64,000 bases of DNA from Maritimibacter sp. (GTDB lineage Bacteria; Pseudomonadota; Alphaproteobacteria; Rhodobacterales; Rhodobacteraceae), in assembly GCA_017792445.1 (NCBI GenBank), contig CP051232.1, forward strand, positions 4,314,001-4,378,000, in the 5' to 3' direction. Position numbers and translations under genes: made by a program. Below are positions 25,926 to 33,595 of this stretch, piece after piece (position 1 is the stretch's first letter; each line of letters starts with the position of its first letter). The notes beneath the pieces were generated by a model. The model searched no databases and was not told the DNA's origin. It worked only from the letters and a program-made list of their open reading frames with translations.

Positions 25926-27032
25926 TTACAGGTGGGTGGTGAATTCGGCGACGGCGCGGCGGGCGATTTCGTCCTCGTTCCAGTCGATGCCGATGCCGGG
26001 GGTGTCGGGGGCGCGGGCGTGACCGTCCTCGATCCGCAGGCGCTCGCCCACGATGTCGTCCAGTTGCGGGATGTATTCGACCCAGACCCCGTTGCGGACG
26101 GCGCAGACCAGCGAGGCGTGCAGTTCCATCAGGAAATGCGGTGCGACGGCAAGGCCATGGCATTCGGCCATGTGCGCCACCTTCAACCACGGGGTGATGC
26201 CACCGATCCGGCCCGCGTCGACCTGGATGACCGAGGCCGCGCCGCGCGCCACGTAGTCGGCGAAGTGGCGGATCGAGTACAGGCTTTCCCCCACCGCCAC
26301 CGGCATCGGTGCGACGCGGGCAAGCTCGGCGTGGCCTTCGACGTCATCGGCGGGCAGCGGTTCCTCGATCCACGCAAGGTCGTGCTCGGCCAGCGCCAGC
26401 GCGCGGCGTCGGGCCGCGTCGCGTCGGAAGGCCTGGTTGGCGTCGGTCATGATCTCGTAGTCGGGACCGACCGCGCCCCGCACCGCGCGCAGCCTTGCGG
26501 AATCCTCGGCCGCAGCGGGCTTGCCGATCTTCACCTTGCTGCCCTTGAAGCCCCTCTCCTTCGCCTCCAGCGCATCCTCGACCAGCGCCTGCACCGGCAA
26601 GTGCAGCCAGCCGCCCTCGGTTGTGTAGCAGGGTGCCGAGGGTTTCGCGCCGCCTGCCAGCCGCCACAGCGGCAGCCCGGCCCGGCGGCAGCGCAGATCC
26701 CACAGCGCGGTGTCCACCGCCGCCAGCGCAATCGAGGTGATCGCCCCGACGGTCGTGGCGTGGGTGAAGAATTCGAGATCGGTCCAGATCGCCTCGACCT
26801 CCTCGGCCTCGCGGCCCAGCAACCGGGGGGCAAGGTGGTCGGACAGCAGCCGCATCACGGACGAGCCGCCGGTGCCGATGGTGTAGGAATAGCCCTGCCC
26901 GACCGCGCCGTCGCTGTCGGTGATCGTGACCAGCGGCGTCTCCTGGCTGACGAAGGACTGGATCGCGTCGGTGCGCTGAACCTTCGGCGCAAGGTCCACC
27001 ATGCGCAGGGTGATTTTCTCGATAGTTGCCAT
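25926..27032 (-). CDS. Mandelate racemase/muconate lactonizing enzyme family (acid sugar dehydratase-like)
   Basis: 368 residues. The N-terminal capping domain is about 1-125. The barrel shows the catalytic KxK pair in SKVKIGK near residue 166, metal ligands in MTDANQ (Asp), WIEEPL (Glu) and VGESLY (Glu), and the catalytic histidine in VAPHF. This set fits dehydratases of acid sugars such as rhamnonate, fuconate or galactarate. Pairing with a rhamnose mutarotase favours a deoxyhexonate, but the substrate is not determinable from sequence alone. Confidence 0.87.
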   Translation of the reverse strand: MATIEKITLRMVDLAPKVQRTDAIQSFVSQETPLVTITDSDGAVGQGYSYTIGTGGSSVMRLLSDHLAPRLLGREAEEVEAIWTDLEFFTHATTVGAITSIALAAVDTALWDLRCRRAGLPLWRLAGGAKPSAPCYTTEGGWLHLPVQALVEDALEAKERGFKGSKVKIGKPAAAEDSARLRAVRGAVGPDYEIMTDANQAFRRDAARRRALALAEHDLAWIEEPLPADDVEGHAELARVAPMPVAVGESLYSIRHFADYVARGAASVIQVDAGRIGGITPWLKVAHMAECHGLAVAPHFLMELHASLVCAVRNGVWVEYIPQLDDIVGERLRIEDGHARAPDTPGIGIDWNEDEIARRAVAEFTTHL

Positions 27033-27178
27033 TGCCTCGGCCGCCTCCTCACGGCCGGGCGCGGCGGGCGACCGCGCCCCTCCTCCACGTCTGACGCTAG
27101 AGGCGCGGAGGTCGGGATGCCACCGGGTTTTCAGGATGTTGGCAGAGCGCCGCCCGTCTTCGGACGGTCAGGGGCCGG

Positions 27179-27943
27179 CTATTCGGTGGTGATCGTGTCG
27201 CGCAGCAGCGCGCGGTACCGGGCAAGGTTGCCTTCGAGGTGCTGCTCCATCGCGGCCTCGGCGGCGGCGGCGTCCTGATAGATGATCGCCTCGACGATCT
27301 GCCGGTGCTCCTGCAACAGCGCGGGATTGCGGGTGTAGACGTGGCCGGCAAGGCTTTTGCCAAGATCCTGACGCGGCACCATGCCGGTGCGGATCAGGTT
27401 CAGGAACTGCGGGAAGAAGGTGTTCTGCGTCGCCTCGGCGATGGCATAGTGAAAGCGATAGTCCGCCTCGCGCGTGGGTTCGTTCTTTCGGTAGAACTCG
27501 GCGACCACGTTGTTGGCGTCCAGGATCGTGTCGATGTTCGCATTGGACCGCCGCATCGCTGCCAGCCCGGCGGCGCGCACTTCGACCGCGCCGCGGATCT
27601 CGAGCAGTTCGATGACGCCGGTGATCCGCCCCGTGGTGAGCCCGGTCAGGGATTGCCCGTCCGAGACGGGCCCGCGGTCCAGCGCATAGACCCCCGACCC
27701 GCGCCGCGCCTCCACCAGCCCCTCGATCCGCAGCGCGGCCATCGCCTCGCGGACGACGGTGCGGCTGACGGAATGGACACGCGTCAGCTCGGCTTCGCTG
27801 GGCAGCTTGTCGCCCGGCTTCACCGCCCCGCTCACGATCCGTTCGCGCAGCAGTTCGCTCAGCCGCGCTGAAAGGGATTCGGTCTTTCGCTCTGCCTGTT
27901 CCACGCCAACCCGCCCTGTGACGTCCCAAACCGGTTTGGGCAC
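27179..27943 (-). CDS. GntR family transcriptional regulator (FadR/FCD type)
   Basis: 254 residues. The DNA-binding part (about 25-90) has LRERIVSGAVKPGDKLPSE and SVSRTVVREAMAALRIEG; the FCD part has FHYAIAEATQN and HLEGNLARYR. It is separated from the dehydratase gene by 146 bases, which include a small CCGTC-TTCG-GACGG hairpin at 27154-27167. It is divergent from the oligopeptide-type ABC operon, and TCATACAA half-sites lie at both promoters, so it probably controls both directions. Confidence 0.9.
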   Translation of the reverse strand: MPKPVWDVTGRVGVEQAERKTESLSARLSELLRERIVSGAVKPGDKLPSEAELTRVHSVSRTVVREAMAALRIEGLVEARRGSGVYALDRGPVSDGQSLTGLTTGRITGVIELLEIRGAVEVRAAGLAAMRRSNANIDTILDANNVVAEFYRKNEPTREADYRFHYAIAEATQNTFFPQFLNLIRTGMVPRQDLGKSLAGHVYTRNPALLQEHRQIVEAIIYQDAAAAEAAMEQHLEGNLARYRALLRDTITTE

Positions 27944-27951
27944 TCATACAA
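27944..27951. promoter_or_regulatory. Candidate GntR half-site TCATACAA (proximal)
   Basis: TCATACAA directly abuts the first codon of the GntR gene. The same octamer recurs at 28131-28138 on the -10 box of the divergent transporter promoter. The sequence resembles half of a TTGTATGA-type GntR operator. Confidence 0.35.
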
Positions 27952-28105
27952 ATATGGCCGGTCCGGTGCGAGCGGTCAATCCAGAGTGCAGACAGGTTGT
28001 CGAACCAGACAGGCTGGAATCGGTACGCAAGCCAGAAAACCAAGCCTAACCCATTGCCAAAAGTCAAAAAAATGTTGTCACAAGCAGACTTACAAATCTC
28101 TAAAT

Positions 28106-28138
28106 TTGTCAGTTGACTTGCATTAAGCTATCATACAA
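28106..28138 (+). promoter_or_regulatory. Promoter of the Dpp-type operon with operator half-site
   Basis: TTGTCA (28106-28111) and TATCAT (28129-28134) are spaced exactly 17 bases, each 5/6 to consensus, in an AT-rich stretch. TCATACAA (28131-28138) overlaps the -10 box, a position suited to repression. The interval 27944-28367 (424 bases) contains no gene. Confidence 0.7.
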
Positions 28139-28158
28139 CTCTTGTCCGAAATGACGGT

Positions 28159-28271
28159 ATGGCCAGGGAGGGGCCATGTTGATCAGCGATCCATCAGCCG
28201 CGATCTGCCGCTACGGAACCCCGCGTTCCGGGCATCGCGCCTGTGGCAGACCCGCGCCCCGCGCGCGGGTC
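28159..28271 (+). promoter_or_regulatory. Structured 5' leader with three hairpins
   Basis: Downstream of the promoter, the roughly 225-base leader contains three perfect hairpins: ATGGCC/GGCCAT (28159-28177, with GGGAGG in its loop), CGGAAC/GTTCCG (28214-28230, 5-base loop) and GACCCGCG/CGCGGGTC (28249-28271, 7-base loop). It matches no riboswitch class I know. GC-rich sequence makes short stems common, so significance needs comparison. Confidence 0.4.
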
Positions 28272-28367
28272 GCCACCCACCCCGACCGGAACGACGCGAT
28301 GCCATGACATCACACGACCTCGGCCCGCCCGGAGGAGGGGCGCGCCGCCAACAGAAAGGGAGGACCA

Positions 28368-29975
28368 ATGAAACGACTACTTGCCTGCGCCGCCTTCGGG
28401 GCGATGCTGATGACCTCGCCGCTAAGCGCACCGTCCGCCGCATGGGCGGAGACGCCGGCGGACCAGCTTATCGTCGCCTGGACGCTGAACAACGTCCTGA
28501 CCATGGACCCCGCCGCCATCACCGGCAGCGAAACGGTCGCGGTTCTGAACAACCTGTACGACACGCTGGCGCAACTGGACCCCGAGACGAACGAGCTGAT
28601 CCCGCGCATGGCGGAAAGCTGGGAGTTCTCGGACGACAACATGAAGGTGACGTTCAAGCTGCGTGAAGGCGTCAAGTTCGCCTCGGGCAACCCGCTGACC
28701 GCCGAAGACGTGGCCTACAGCCTGAAGCGCGCGCTTCTGTTGAACCTGCCCTCTTCGTCGAACCTGAAAAGCCGGGGTTTCCTGCCCGAGGATGCCGACA
28801 AGTATTTCGTCGCCGAGGACGAGACGACCTTCGTGATGAACCTGCCGCAGCAGGACGACCCGAAGATCCTGATCATGGAACTGACGCAGGCGGGCGCGGG
28901 CTCGATCGTCGACAGCAAACTGGTGATGGAGAACGAGGTCGACGGCGACTGGGGCAATGCCTGGCTGACCAACAACTCGGCCGGCTCTGGCGGCTACGTG
29001 CTGACCCAGTGGCGGTCGAACGAGTATATCATCCTGACCCGCAACGAAAATTACTGGGGCGAGATGCCCGAGATGGCGCGTGTGCTGATCCGGCACCTGC
29101 CCGAGTCGCAATCGCAGCGTCTGGCGCTGCAACAGGGCGATATCGACCTTGCCTACTCGCTGGCCGCACCCGACCTCGCGGCGCTGCAAGAGGAAGAAGG
29201 CATCACCATCGAAACGGTGCCAAGCGCCGGGTTCTACTATCTCGCGGTGTCGATGAAGGACGAACGGTTCGCTAACCAGAAGGTGCGCGAGGCGCTGCGG
29301 TACCTGATCGACTATGACGGGGTGAACTCTGCCGTCATGCCGTTCTACGGGGTCAAGCATCAGGGGCCGCTGAACTCGGGCGTGTTCGGCGCCATCGAGG
29401 AACCGGGCTACACGCTGGATGTCGAGAAAGCCAAGGCCCTGCTGGCCGAGGCCGGGTATCCCGACGGCTTCGACACCACGCTGCGCGTGATCTCCGAGCA
29501 GCATTTCCTCGACGCGGCCACCGCAATTCAGGGCACGCTGGCGCAGGCCGGGATCAACGCCGAGATCATCACCGGCGACGGCGGCCAGATCTATGGCGCG
29601 ATGCGCGAGCGGAACTTCGAACTGCTGGTCGGACGCGGCGGCGGCGGGCAGATCCCGCACCCGGAAAGCAACCTGCGCGCCATGGCCTTCAACCCCGACA
29701 ACGCGGACGAGGCCAAGCTGACCAACTATCAAGGCTGGCGCACCAGTTTCTACGACGAGAAGCTGAACGACATGATCGGCACCGCGTTGCTCGAGACCGA
29801 TCAGGACAAACAGCGGGCGATGTACGAAGAGGTTCAGCACTACATGGCCGACCTCGTCATGTCGATCCAGCCCTTCTCGGAACGCGTGGTCACCGCCGCT
29901 TACCAAAGCGATGTCAGCGGCGTCATCGTGAACCCGTGGGTGTCGCGTTTCGAAGGTGTCGAGAAGGACCGCTAG
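28368..29975 (+). CDS. Peptide/oligosaccharide ABC transporter binding protein (SBP family 5)
   Basis: 535 residues. A signal peptide of about 27 residues (to SAAWA) precedes the DppA/OppA-type fold. Family marks: LNNLYDTLAQLDPETNELIPRMA near 52, WEFSDDNMKVTFKLREGVKF near 86, AEDVAYSLKRAL and the later PDGFDTTLRV. GGGAGG stands before the ATG. SBP family 5 receptors also bind oligosaccharides and glycosides, which fits the neighbouring rhamnose mutarotase and sugar-acid dehydratase better than peptides. Confidence 0.92.
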   Translation: MKRLLACAAFGAMLMTSPLSAPSAAWAETPADQLIVAWTLNNVLTMDPAAITGSETVAVLNNLYDTLAQLDPETNELIPRMAESWEFSDDNMKVTFKLREGVKFASGNPLTAEDVAYSLKRALLLNLPSSSNLKSRGFLPEDADKYFVAEDETTFVMNLPQQDDPKILIMELTQAGAGSIVDSKLVMENEVDGDWGNAWLTNNSAGSGGYVLTQWRSNEYIILTRNENYWGEMPEMARVLIRHLPESQSQRLALQQGDIDLAYSLAAPDLAALQEEEGITIETVPSAGFYYLAVSMKDERFANQKVREALRYLIDYDGVNSAVMPFYGVKHQGPLNSGVFGAIEEPGYTLDVEKAKALLAEAGYPDGFDTTLRVISEQHFLDAATAIQGTLAQAGINAEIITGDGGQIYGAMRERNFELLVGRGGGGQIPHPESNLRAMAFNPDNADEAKLTNYQGWRTSFYDEKLNDMIGTALLETDQDKQRAMYEEVQHYMADLVMSIQPFSERVVTAAYQSDVSGVIVNPWVSRFEGVEKDR

Positions 29976-29992
29976 GACCTTCTCCGGACCAA

Positions 29993-30021
29993 GGCCGGGG
30001 GCGGTGTTCGCGCCCCCGGCC
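29993..30021 (+). repeat. Strong intercistronic hairpin
   Basis: An 11-bp perfect stem GGCCGGGGGCG/CGCCCCCGGCC with a 7-base loop, 18 bases after the binding-protein stop and 29 bases before the first permease. No T run. It is expected to stabilise the upstream mRNA or reduce downstream expression. Confidence 0.7.
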
Positions 30022-30050
30022 CCACCCCAACACAGACAAAGGCGCAGGGC

Positions 30051-31079
30051 ATGTGGCGTATGAAGGGCCGGACCCGTTCGGCTATGGGACAGGCGACGAC
30101 GGTTCTTGTCACCCTGTTCGGTCTGCTGGTGCTGACCTTCGTGATCGGTCGCATCATGCCGGTCGATCCGGTGGCGGCCATCGTGGGCGAGGACGCGACG
30201 AATGACGTCTACGAGAACGTCTATCGCAAGCTGGGCCTCGACCGGCCACTGTACATCCAGTTCCTCTATTACATGCGGGATATCCTGACGCTGGACCTTG
30301 GCGTGTCGATCCGCACCGGTCGCCCGGTGGTCGAGGACGTGCTGCACGTCCTGCCCGCCACCATCGAGCTGGCCACCTTCGCCATCATCGTCGGCGCCGG
30401 TCTGGGCGTGCCGATGGGTGTGCTGGCCGCCGTGAAGAAAGACCGCTGGCCGGATCACGTGATCCGCATCATCAGCCTTTTGGGACATTCGATGCCGATC
30501 TTCTGGATCGGGATGATCGGGCTTTTGATCTTCTACGCGGGGCTTGGCTGGGTCGGCGGGTCCGGACGGATGAGCCAGTTCTACATCGGGCTGGTGCCCG
30601 AAAAGACCGGCTTTCTGTTCATCGACAGCGCGCTGGCCGGAGACTGGGACGTGTTCCGGAGCGCGCTGAACCATGTGATCCTGCCCGCTTCGCTGCTGGG
30701 TTACTCGTCGTCCGCCTACATCACCCGGATGACGCGCAGCTTCATGCTGGACCAGATCAACCAGGAATACATCACCACCGCCCGCGTGAAGGGGCTGAGC
30801 CGGCCCAAGACGATCTGGCGCCACGCCTTCGGCAACATCCGCGTGCAGCTCGTGACCATCGTCGCCCTCGCCTATGGCTCGCTTCTGGAGGGCGCGGTGC
30901 TGATCGAGACGGTTTTCGCGTGGCCCGGTTTCGGCAGCTACCTGACCGCCAACCTGATCATCGGCGACATGAACGCCGTAATGAGCTGCGTGCTTGTCGT
31001 GGGCCTGATCTTCATCTCGCTGAACCTGCTTTCCGACGTGCTGTATCGCGTCTTCGATCCGAGGACCCGCGCCGAATGA
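30051..31079 (+). CDS. ABC transporter permease, DppB/OppB type
   Basis: 342 residues with six membrane spans. The first helix is near residues 16-36 (LVTLFGLLVLTFVIGRIMPVD with the conserved DP following), and the cytoplasmic EAA loop is YITTARVKGLSRPKTIWRHA near 240. LIETVFAWPGFGSYL is a family signature. It overlaps the second permease by 4 bases (ATGA). Confidence 0.93.
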   Translation: MWRMKGRTRSAMGQATTVLVTLFGLLVLTFVIGRIMPVDPVAAIVGEDATNDVYENVYRKLGLDRPLYIQFLYYMRDILTLDLGVSIRTGRPVVEDVLHVLPATIELATFAIIVGAGLGVPMGVLAAVKKDRWPDHVIRIISLLGHSMPIFWIGMIGLLIFYAGLGWVGGSGRMSQFYIGLVPEKTGFLFIDSALAGDWDVFRSALNHVILPASLLGYSSSAYITRMTRSFMLDQINQEYITTARVKGLSRPKTIWRHAFGNIRVQLVTIVALAYGSLLEGAVLIETVFAWPGFGSYLTANLIIGDMNAVMSCVLVVGLIFISLNLLSDVLYRVFDPRTRAE

Positions 31080-31969
31080 CCCTTGCGACGGACACCACCC
31101 GCCCGCGCCGCATGCCGCAATCCCTGATCGCGGCGAGGAATATCGTCGGCTTCCTGCTGCGCAGCCCGACCTCGGCCTTCGGTCTGTTCGTGCTGGCCGT
31201 GCTGATCCTGACGGCGATCTTCGCGCCGCTTCTGGCGACCCACGACCCGTTCCTGCAAGACCTGCAAAACCCGCTGCAACCGCCCGGCGACGGGCACCTG
31301 TTCGGCACCGACGAACTGGGGCGCGACATTTACAGCCGCCTTGTCTACGGCTCGCGCATCTCGCTGATGATCATCTTCCTCGTGTCCATCGTGGTGGGGC
31401 CCATCGGCCTGTTCGTGGGCGCGATCTCGGGCTATTTCGGCGGCTGGTGGGATACGATCCTGATGCGGGTGACCGACATCTTCCTGTCCTTCCCCTCGCT
31501 GATCCTGTCGCTGGCCTTCGTCGCGGCGCTTGGCCCCAGCCTGAACAACGCGATCATCGCGATCTCGCTGACCGCGTGGCCGCCCATCGCGCGGCTGGCG
31601 CGGGCCGAGACGCTGACCTTCCGCTCTGCCGACTACATCTCGGCCGCGCGGCTGCAGGGCGCGTCCTCGGCGCGGATCATCTGGAAAAGCATCGTGCCGA
31701 TGTGCCTGCCCTCGGTGCTGATCCGGCTGACGCTGAACATGGCGACGGTGATCCTGACCGCCGCGGGGCTTGGCTTTCTCGGCCTCGGGGCCAAGCCGCC
31801 GACCCCGGAATGGGGCGCGATGATCGCCACCGGCCGCCGCTACATGATCGACCACTGGTGGCTGGTCACCTTCCCCGGCCTCGCGATCCTGAGCGTCAGC
31901 CTTGCCTTCAACCTTCTGGGCGACGGGCTGCGCGACGCGCTCGATCCCAAGCAGATGAACAAGAGGTAA
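31076..31969 (+). CDS. ABC transporter permease, DppC/OppC type
   Basis: 297 residues. Family signature HLFGTDELGRDIYSRLVYGSR is at about residue 75 (shown in part), and the EAA loop is YISAARLQGASSARIIWK near 187. The C-terminus LLGDGLRDALDPK is standard for DppC. ATG overlaps the TGA of the first permease gene. Confidence 0.93.
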   Translation: MTLATDTTRPRRMPQSLIAARNIVGFLLRSPTSAFGLFVLAVLILTAIFAPLLATHDPFLQDLQNPLQPPGDGHLFGTDELGRDIYSRLVYGSRISLMIIFLVSIVVGPIGLFVGAISGYFGGWWDTILMRVTDIFLSFPSLILSLAFVAALGPSLNNAIIAISLTAWPPIARLARAETLTFRSADYISAARLQGASSARIIWKSIVPMCLPSVLIRLTLNMATVILTAAGLGFLGLGAKPPTPEWGAMIATGRRYMIDHWWLVTFPGLAILSVSLAFNLLGDGLRDALDPKQMNKR

Positions 31970-31973
31970 GGCC

Positions 31974-32816
31974 ATGACCGACCCGATCCTCGACATCGAG
32001 AACCTGAGCGTCCGCTATCGCGGCGCCACGGAACCGGCGGTGCGCGGCGTGTCCTTCTCGCTGGGGCGCGAGCGGCTGGGCATCGTGGGCGAAAGCGGCT
32101 CTGGCAAGTCCACCGTGGGCCGCGCCATCCTGAGGCTGCTGGACAGCGCCGAGATCACAGCGGACCGCATGCAGTTCGAGGATGTCGACCTGCTGAACGC
32201 CTCGGAACGGCAGATGCTGAAGGTCCGGGGCCGCAGGATGTCGATGATCCTGCAAGACCCCAAGTTCTCGCTGAACCCGATCCAGCGCTGCGGCGATCAG
32301 GTGGCCGAGGCGTTCCGCACCCATGTCCGGGCCTCGAAGGCCGAGGCGCGCGCCAAGGTGATCGAGATGCTGAACGCGGTCCAGATCCGCGACCCCGAGC
32401 GGGTGTACCAATTGTACCCGCACGAGGTGTCGGGCGGCATGGGCCAGCGGATCATGATCGCGATGATGCTGCTGACTGACCCCGACCTTGTGATCGCGGA
32501 CGAACCGACCTCGGCGCTGGACGTCACCGTGCGGCTTCAGGTCCTGAACATCCTTGACCGGCTGGTGCACGAGCATGGCATCGGCCTGATCATGATCAGC
32601 CACGATCTGAACCTTGTGCGCAATTTCTGCGACCGGGTGATCATCATGTACGCGGGCCGGGTGGTCGAGACGCTGGCGGCCTCGGATCTCGACAACGCGC
32701 AGCACCCCTACAGCCGGGGCCTGCTGGCGGCGCAACCGCGCATCGGCGGCAGCCGCGGCCCCCTGCCCGTGCTGGAACGCGACGACAGCTGGATGCAGCC
32801 GGAGGTGCGGTCATGA
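31974..32816 (+). CDS. ABC transporter ATPase, DppD/OppD type
   Basis: 280 residues. Walker A GESGSGKST near residue 38, Q-loop MILQDPKFSLNP, signature VSGGMGQRIMIAMM, Walker B LVIADEPTSALD and H-loop MISHDLNLV. It lacks the long C-terminal oligopeptide-binding extension with iron-sulphur cysteines of some DppD proteins. It starts 4 bases after the permease gene and pairs with the second ATPase. Confidence 0.92.
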   Translation: MTDPILDIENLSVRYRGATEPAVRGVSFSLGRERLGIVGESGSGKSTVGRAILRLLDSAEITADRMQFEDVDLLNASERQMLKVRGRRMSMILQDPKFSLNPIQRCGDQVAEAFRTHVRASKAEARAKVIEMLNAVQIRDPERVYQLYPHEVSGGMGQRIMIAMMLLTDPDLVIADEPTSALDVTVRLQVLNILDRLVHEHGIGLIMISHDLNLVRNFCDRVIIMYAGRVVETLAASDLDNAQHPYSRGLLAAQPRIGGSRGPLPVLERDDSWMQPEVRS

Positions 32817-33559
32817 AGCCCATCGCGGTGAAAGACCTGTGCATGTCCTTCGGCGCCGTTCAGGTGCTGCATGACGTGTCGTTCGACGTCGCCGCGGGCG
32901 AGTGCTTCGGGCTGGTCGGCGAAAGCGGCTCGGGCAAGTCCACCGTCCTGCGCTGCATGTCGCTGTTGCAGGGCCAGTGGACCGGCGAGGTTTCGATCGG
33001 CGGCGTCCGGGTTCGGGACATGCCGCTGAACGACCGCTGCCGCATGGTGCAGATGGTCTTTCAGGACCCCTACGGCTCGCTTCACCCCCGCCATTCGGTC
33101 GCGACGGTACTGTCCGAGCCGCTGAAGATCCACGGGCTCGACCGTGCGAACGAGAGGATGGCGCAGGCGATGATCGACGTCGGGCTTCCGGTCGATTTCC
33201 TCGACCGCTTCCCGCACCAGCTTTCGGGCGGACAAAGGCAGCGCGTCGCCATCGCGCGGGCGCTGATCCTGGAACCGGACGTGGTGCTGCTGGACGAACC
33301 GACCTCGGCGCTGGACGTCAGCGTACAGGCCGAGATCCTGAACCTGCTGTCGCGGCTTCGGACGGACAAGGGGTTCACCTACATCATGGTCAGCCACGAC
33401 CTGTCGGTGGTCGATCACATGTGCGAACGCTTCGCGGTGATGCAGTCCGGTCGGATCGTCGAGATCCTCCCGCGCGAGGCGATCCCGACCAATGCGGCGC
33501 GGGATCCCTATGCGCGCGAACTGATCGGCGCCAGCCTTGCCTATGAACGCGCGGTGTAG
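32813..33559 (+). CDS. ABC transporter ATPase, DppF/OppF type
   Basis: 248 residues. Walker A GESGSGKST near residue 38, Q-loop MVFQDPYGSLHPRH, signature LSGGQRQRVAIARAL, Walker B VLLDEPTSALD and H-loop MVSHDLSVV. ATG overlaps the stop of the first ATPase gene by 4 bases. It completes a five-gene import operon ending in a bidirectional hairpin. Confidence 0.92.
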   Translation: MKPIAVKDLCMSFGAVQVLHDVSFDVAAGECFGLVGESGSGKSTVLRCMSLLQGQWTGEVSIGGVRVRDMPLNDRCRMVQMVFQDPYGSLHPRHSVATVLSEPLKIHGLDRANERMAQAMIDVGLPVDFLDRFPHQLSGGQRQRVAIARALILEPDVVLLDEPTSALDVSVQAEILNLLSRLRTDKGFTYIMVSHDLSVVDHMCERFAVMQSGRIVEILPREAIPTNAARDPYARELIGASLAYERAV

Positions 33560-33560
33560 C

Positions 33561-33586
33561 GGCGGTCGGGGCCGCGGGCGACCGCC
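33561..33586. terminator. Bidirectional hairpin between convergent operons
   Basis: A perfect 8-bp stem GGCGGTCG/CGACCGCC with a 10-base loop lies in the 36-base gap between the last ABC gene and the convergent membrane-protein gene. No T run on either strand. Confidence 0.5.
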
Positions 33587-33595
33587 CTGCCCGTC

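Noticed and set aside
28422-30824. Long 800-codon open frame antisense to the SBP and permease genes
   Set aside because: It is histidine- and arginine-rich, typical of a mirror frame in a high-GC genome, and lies opposite clear family members.
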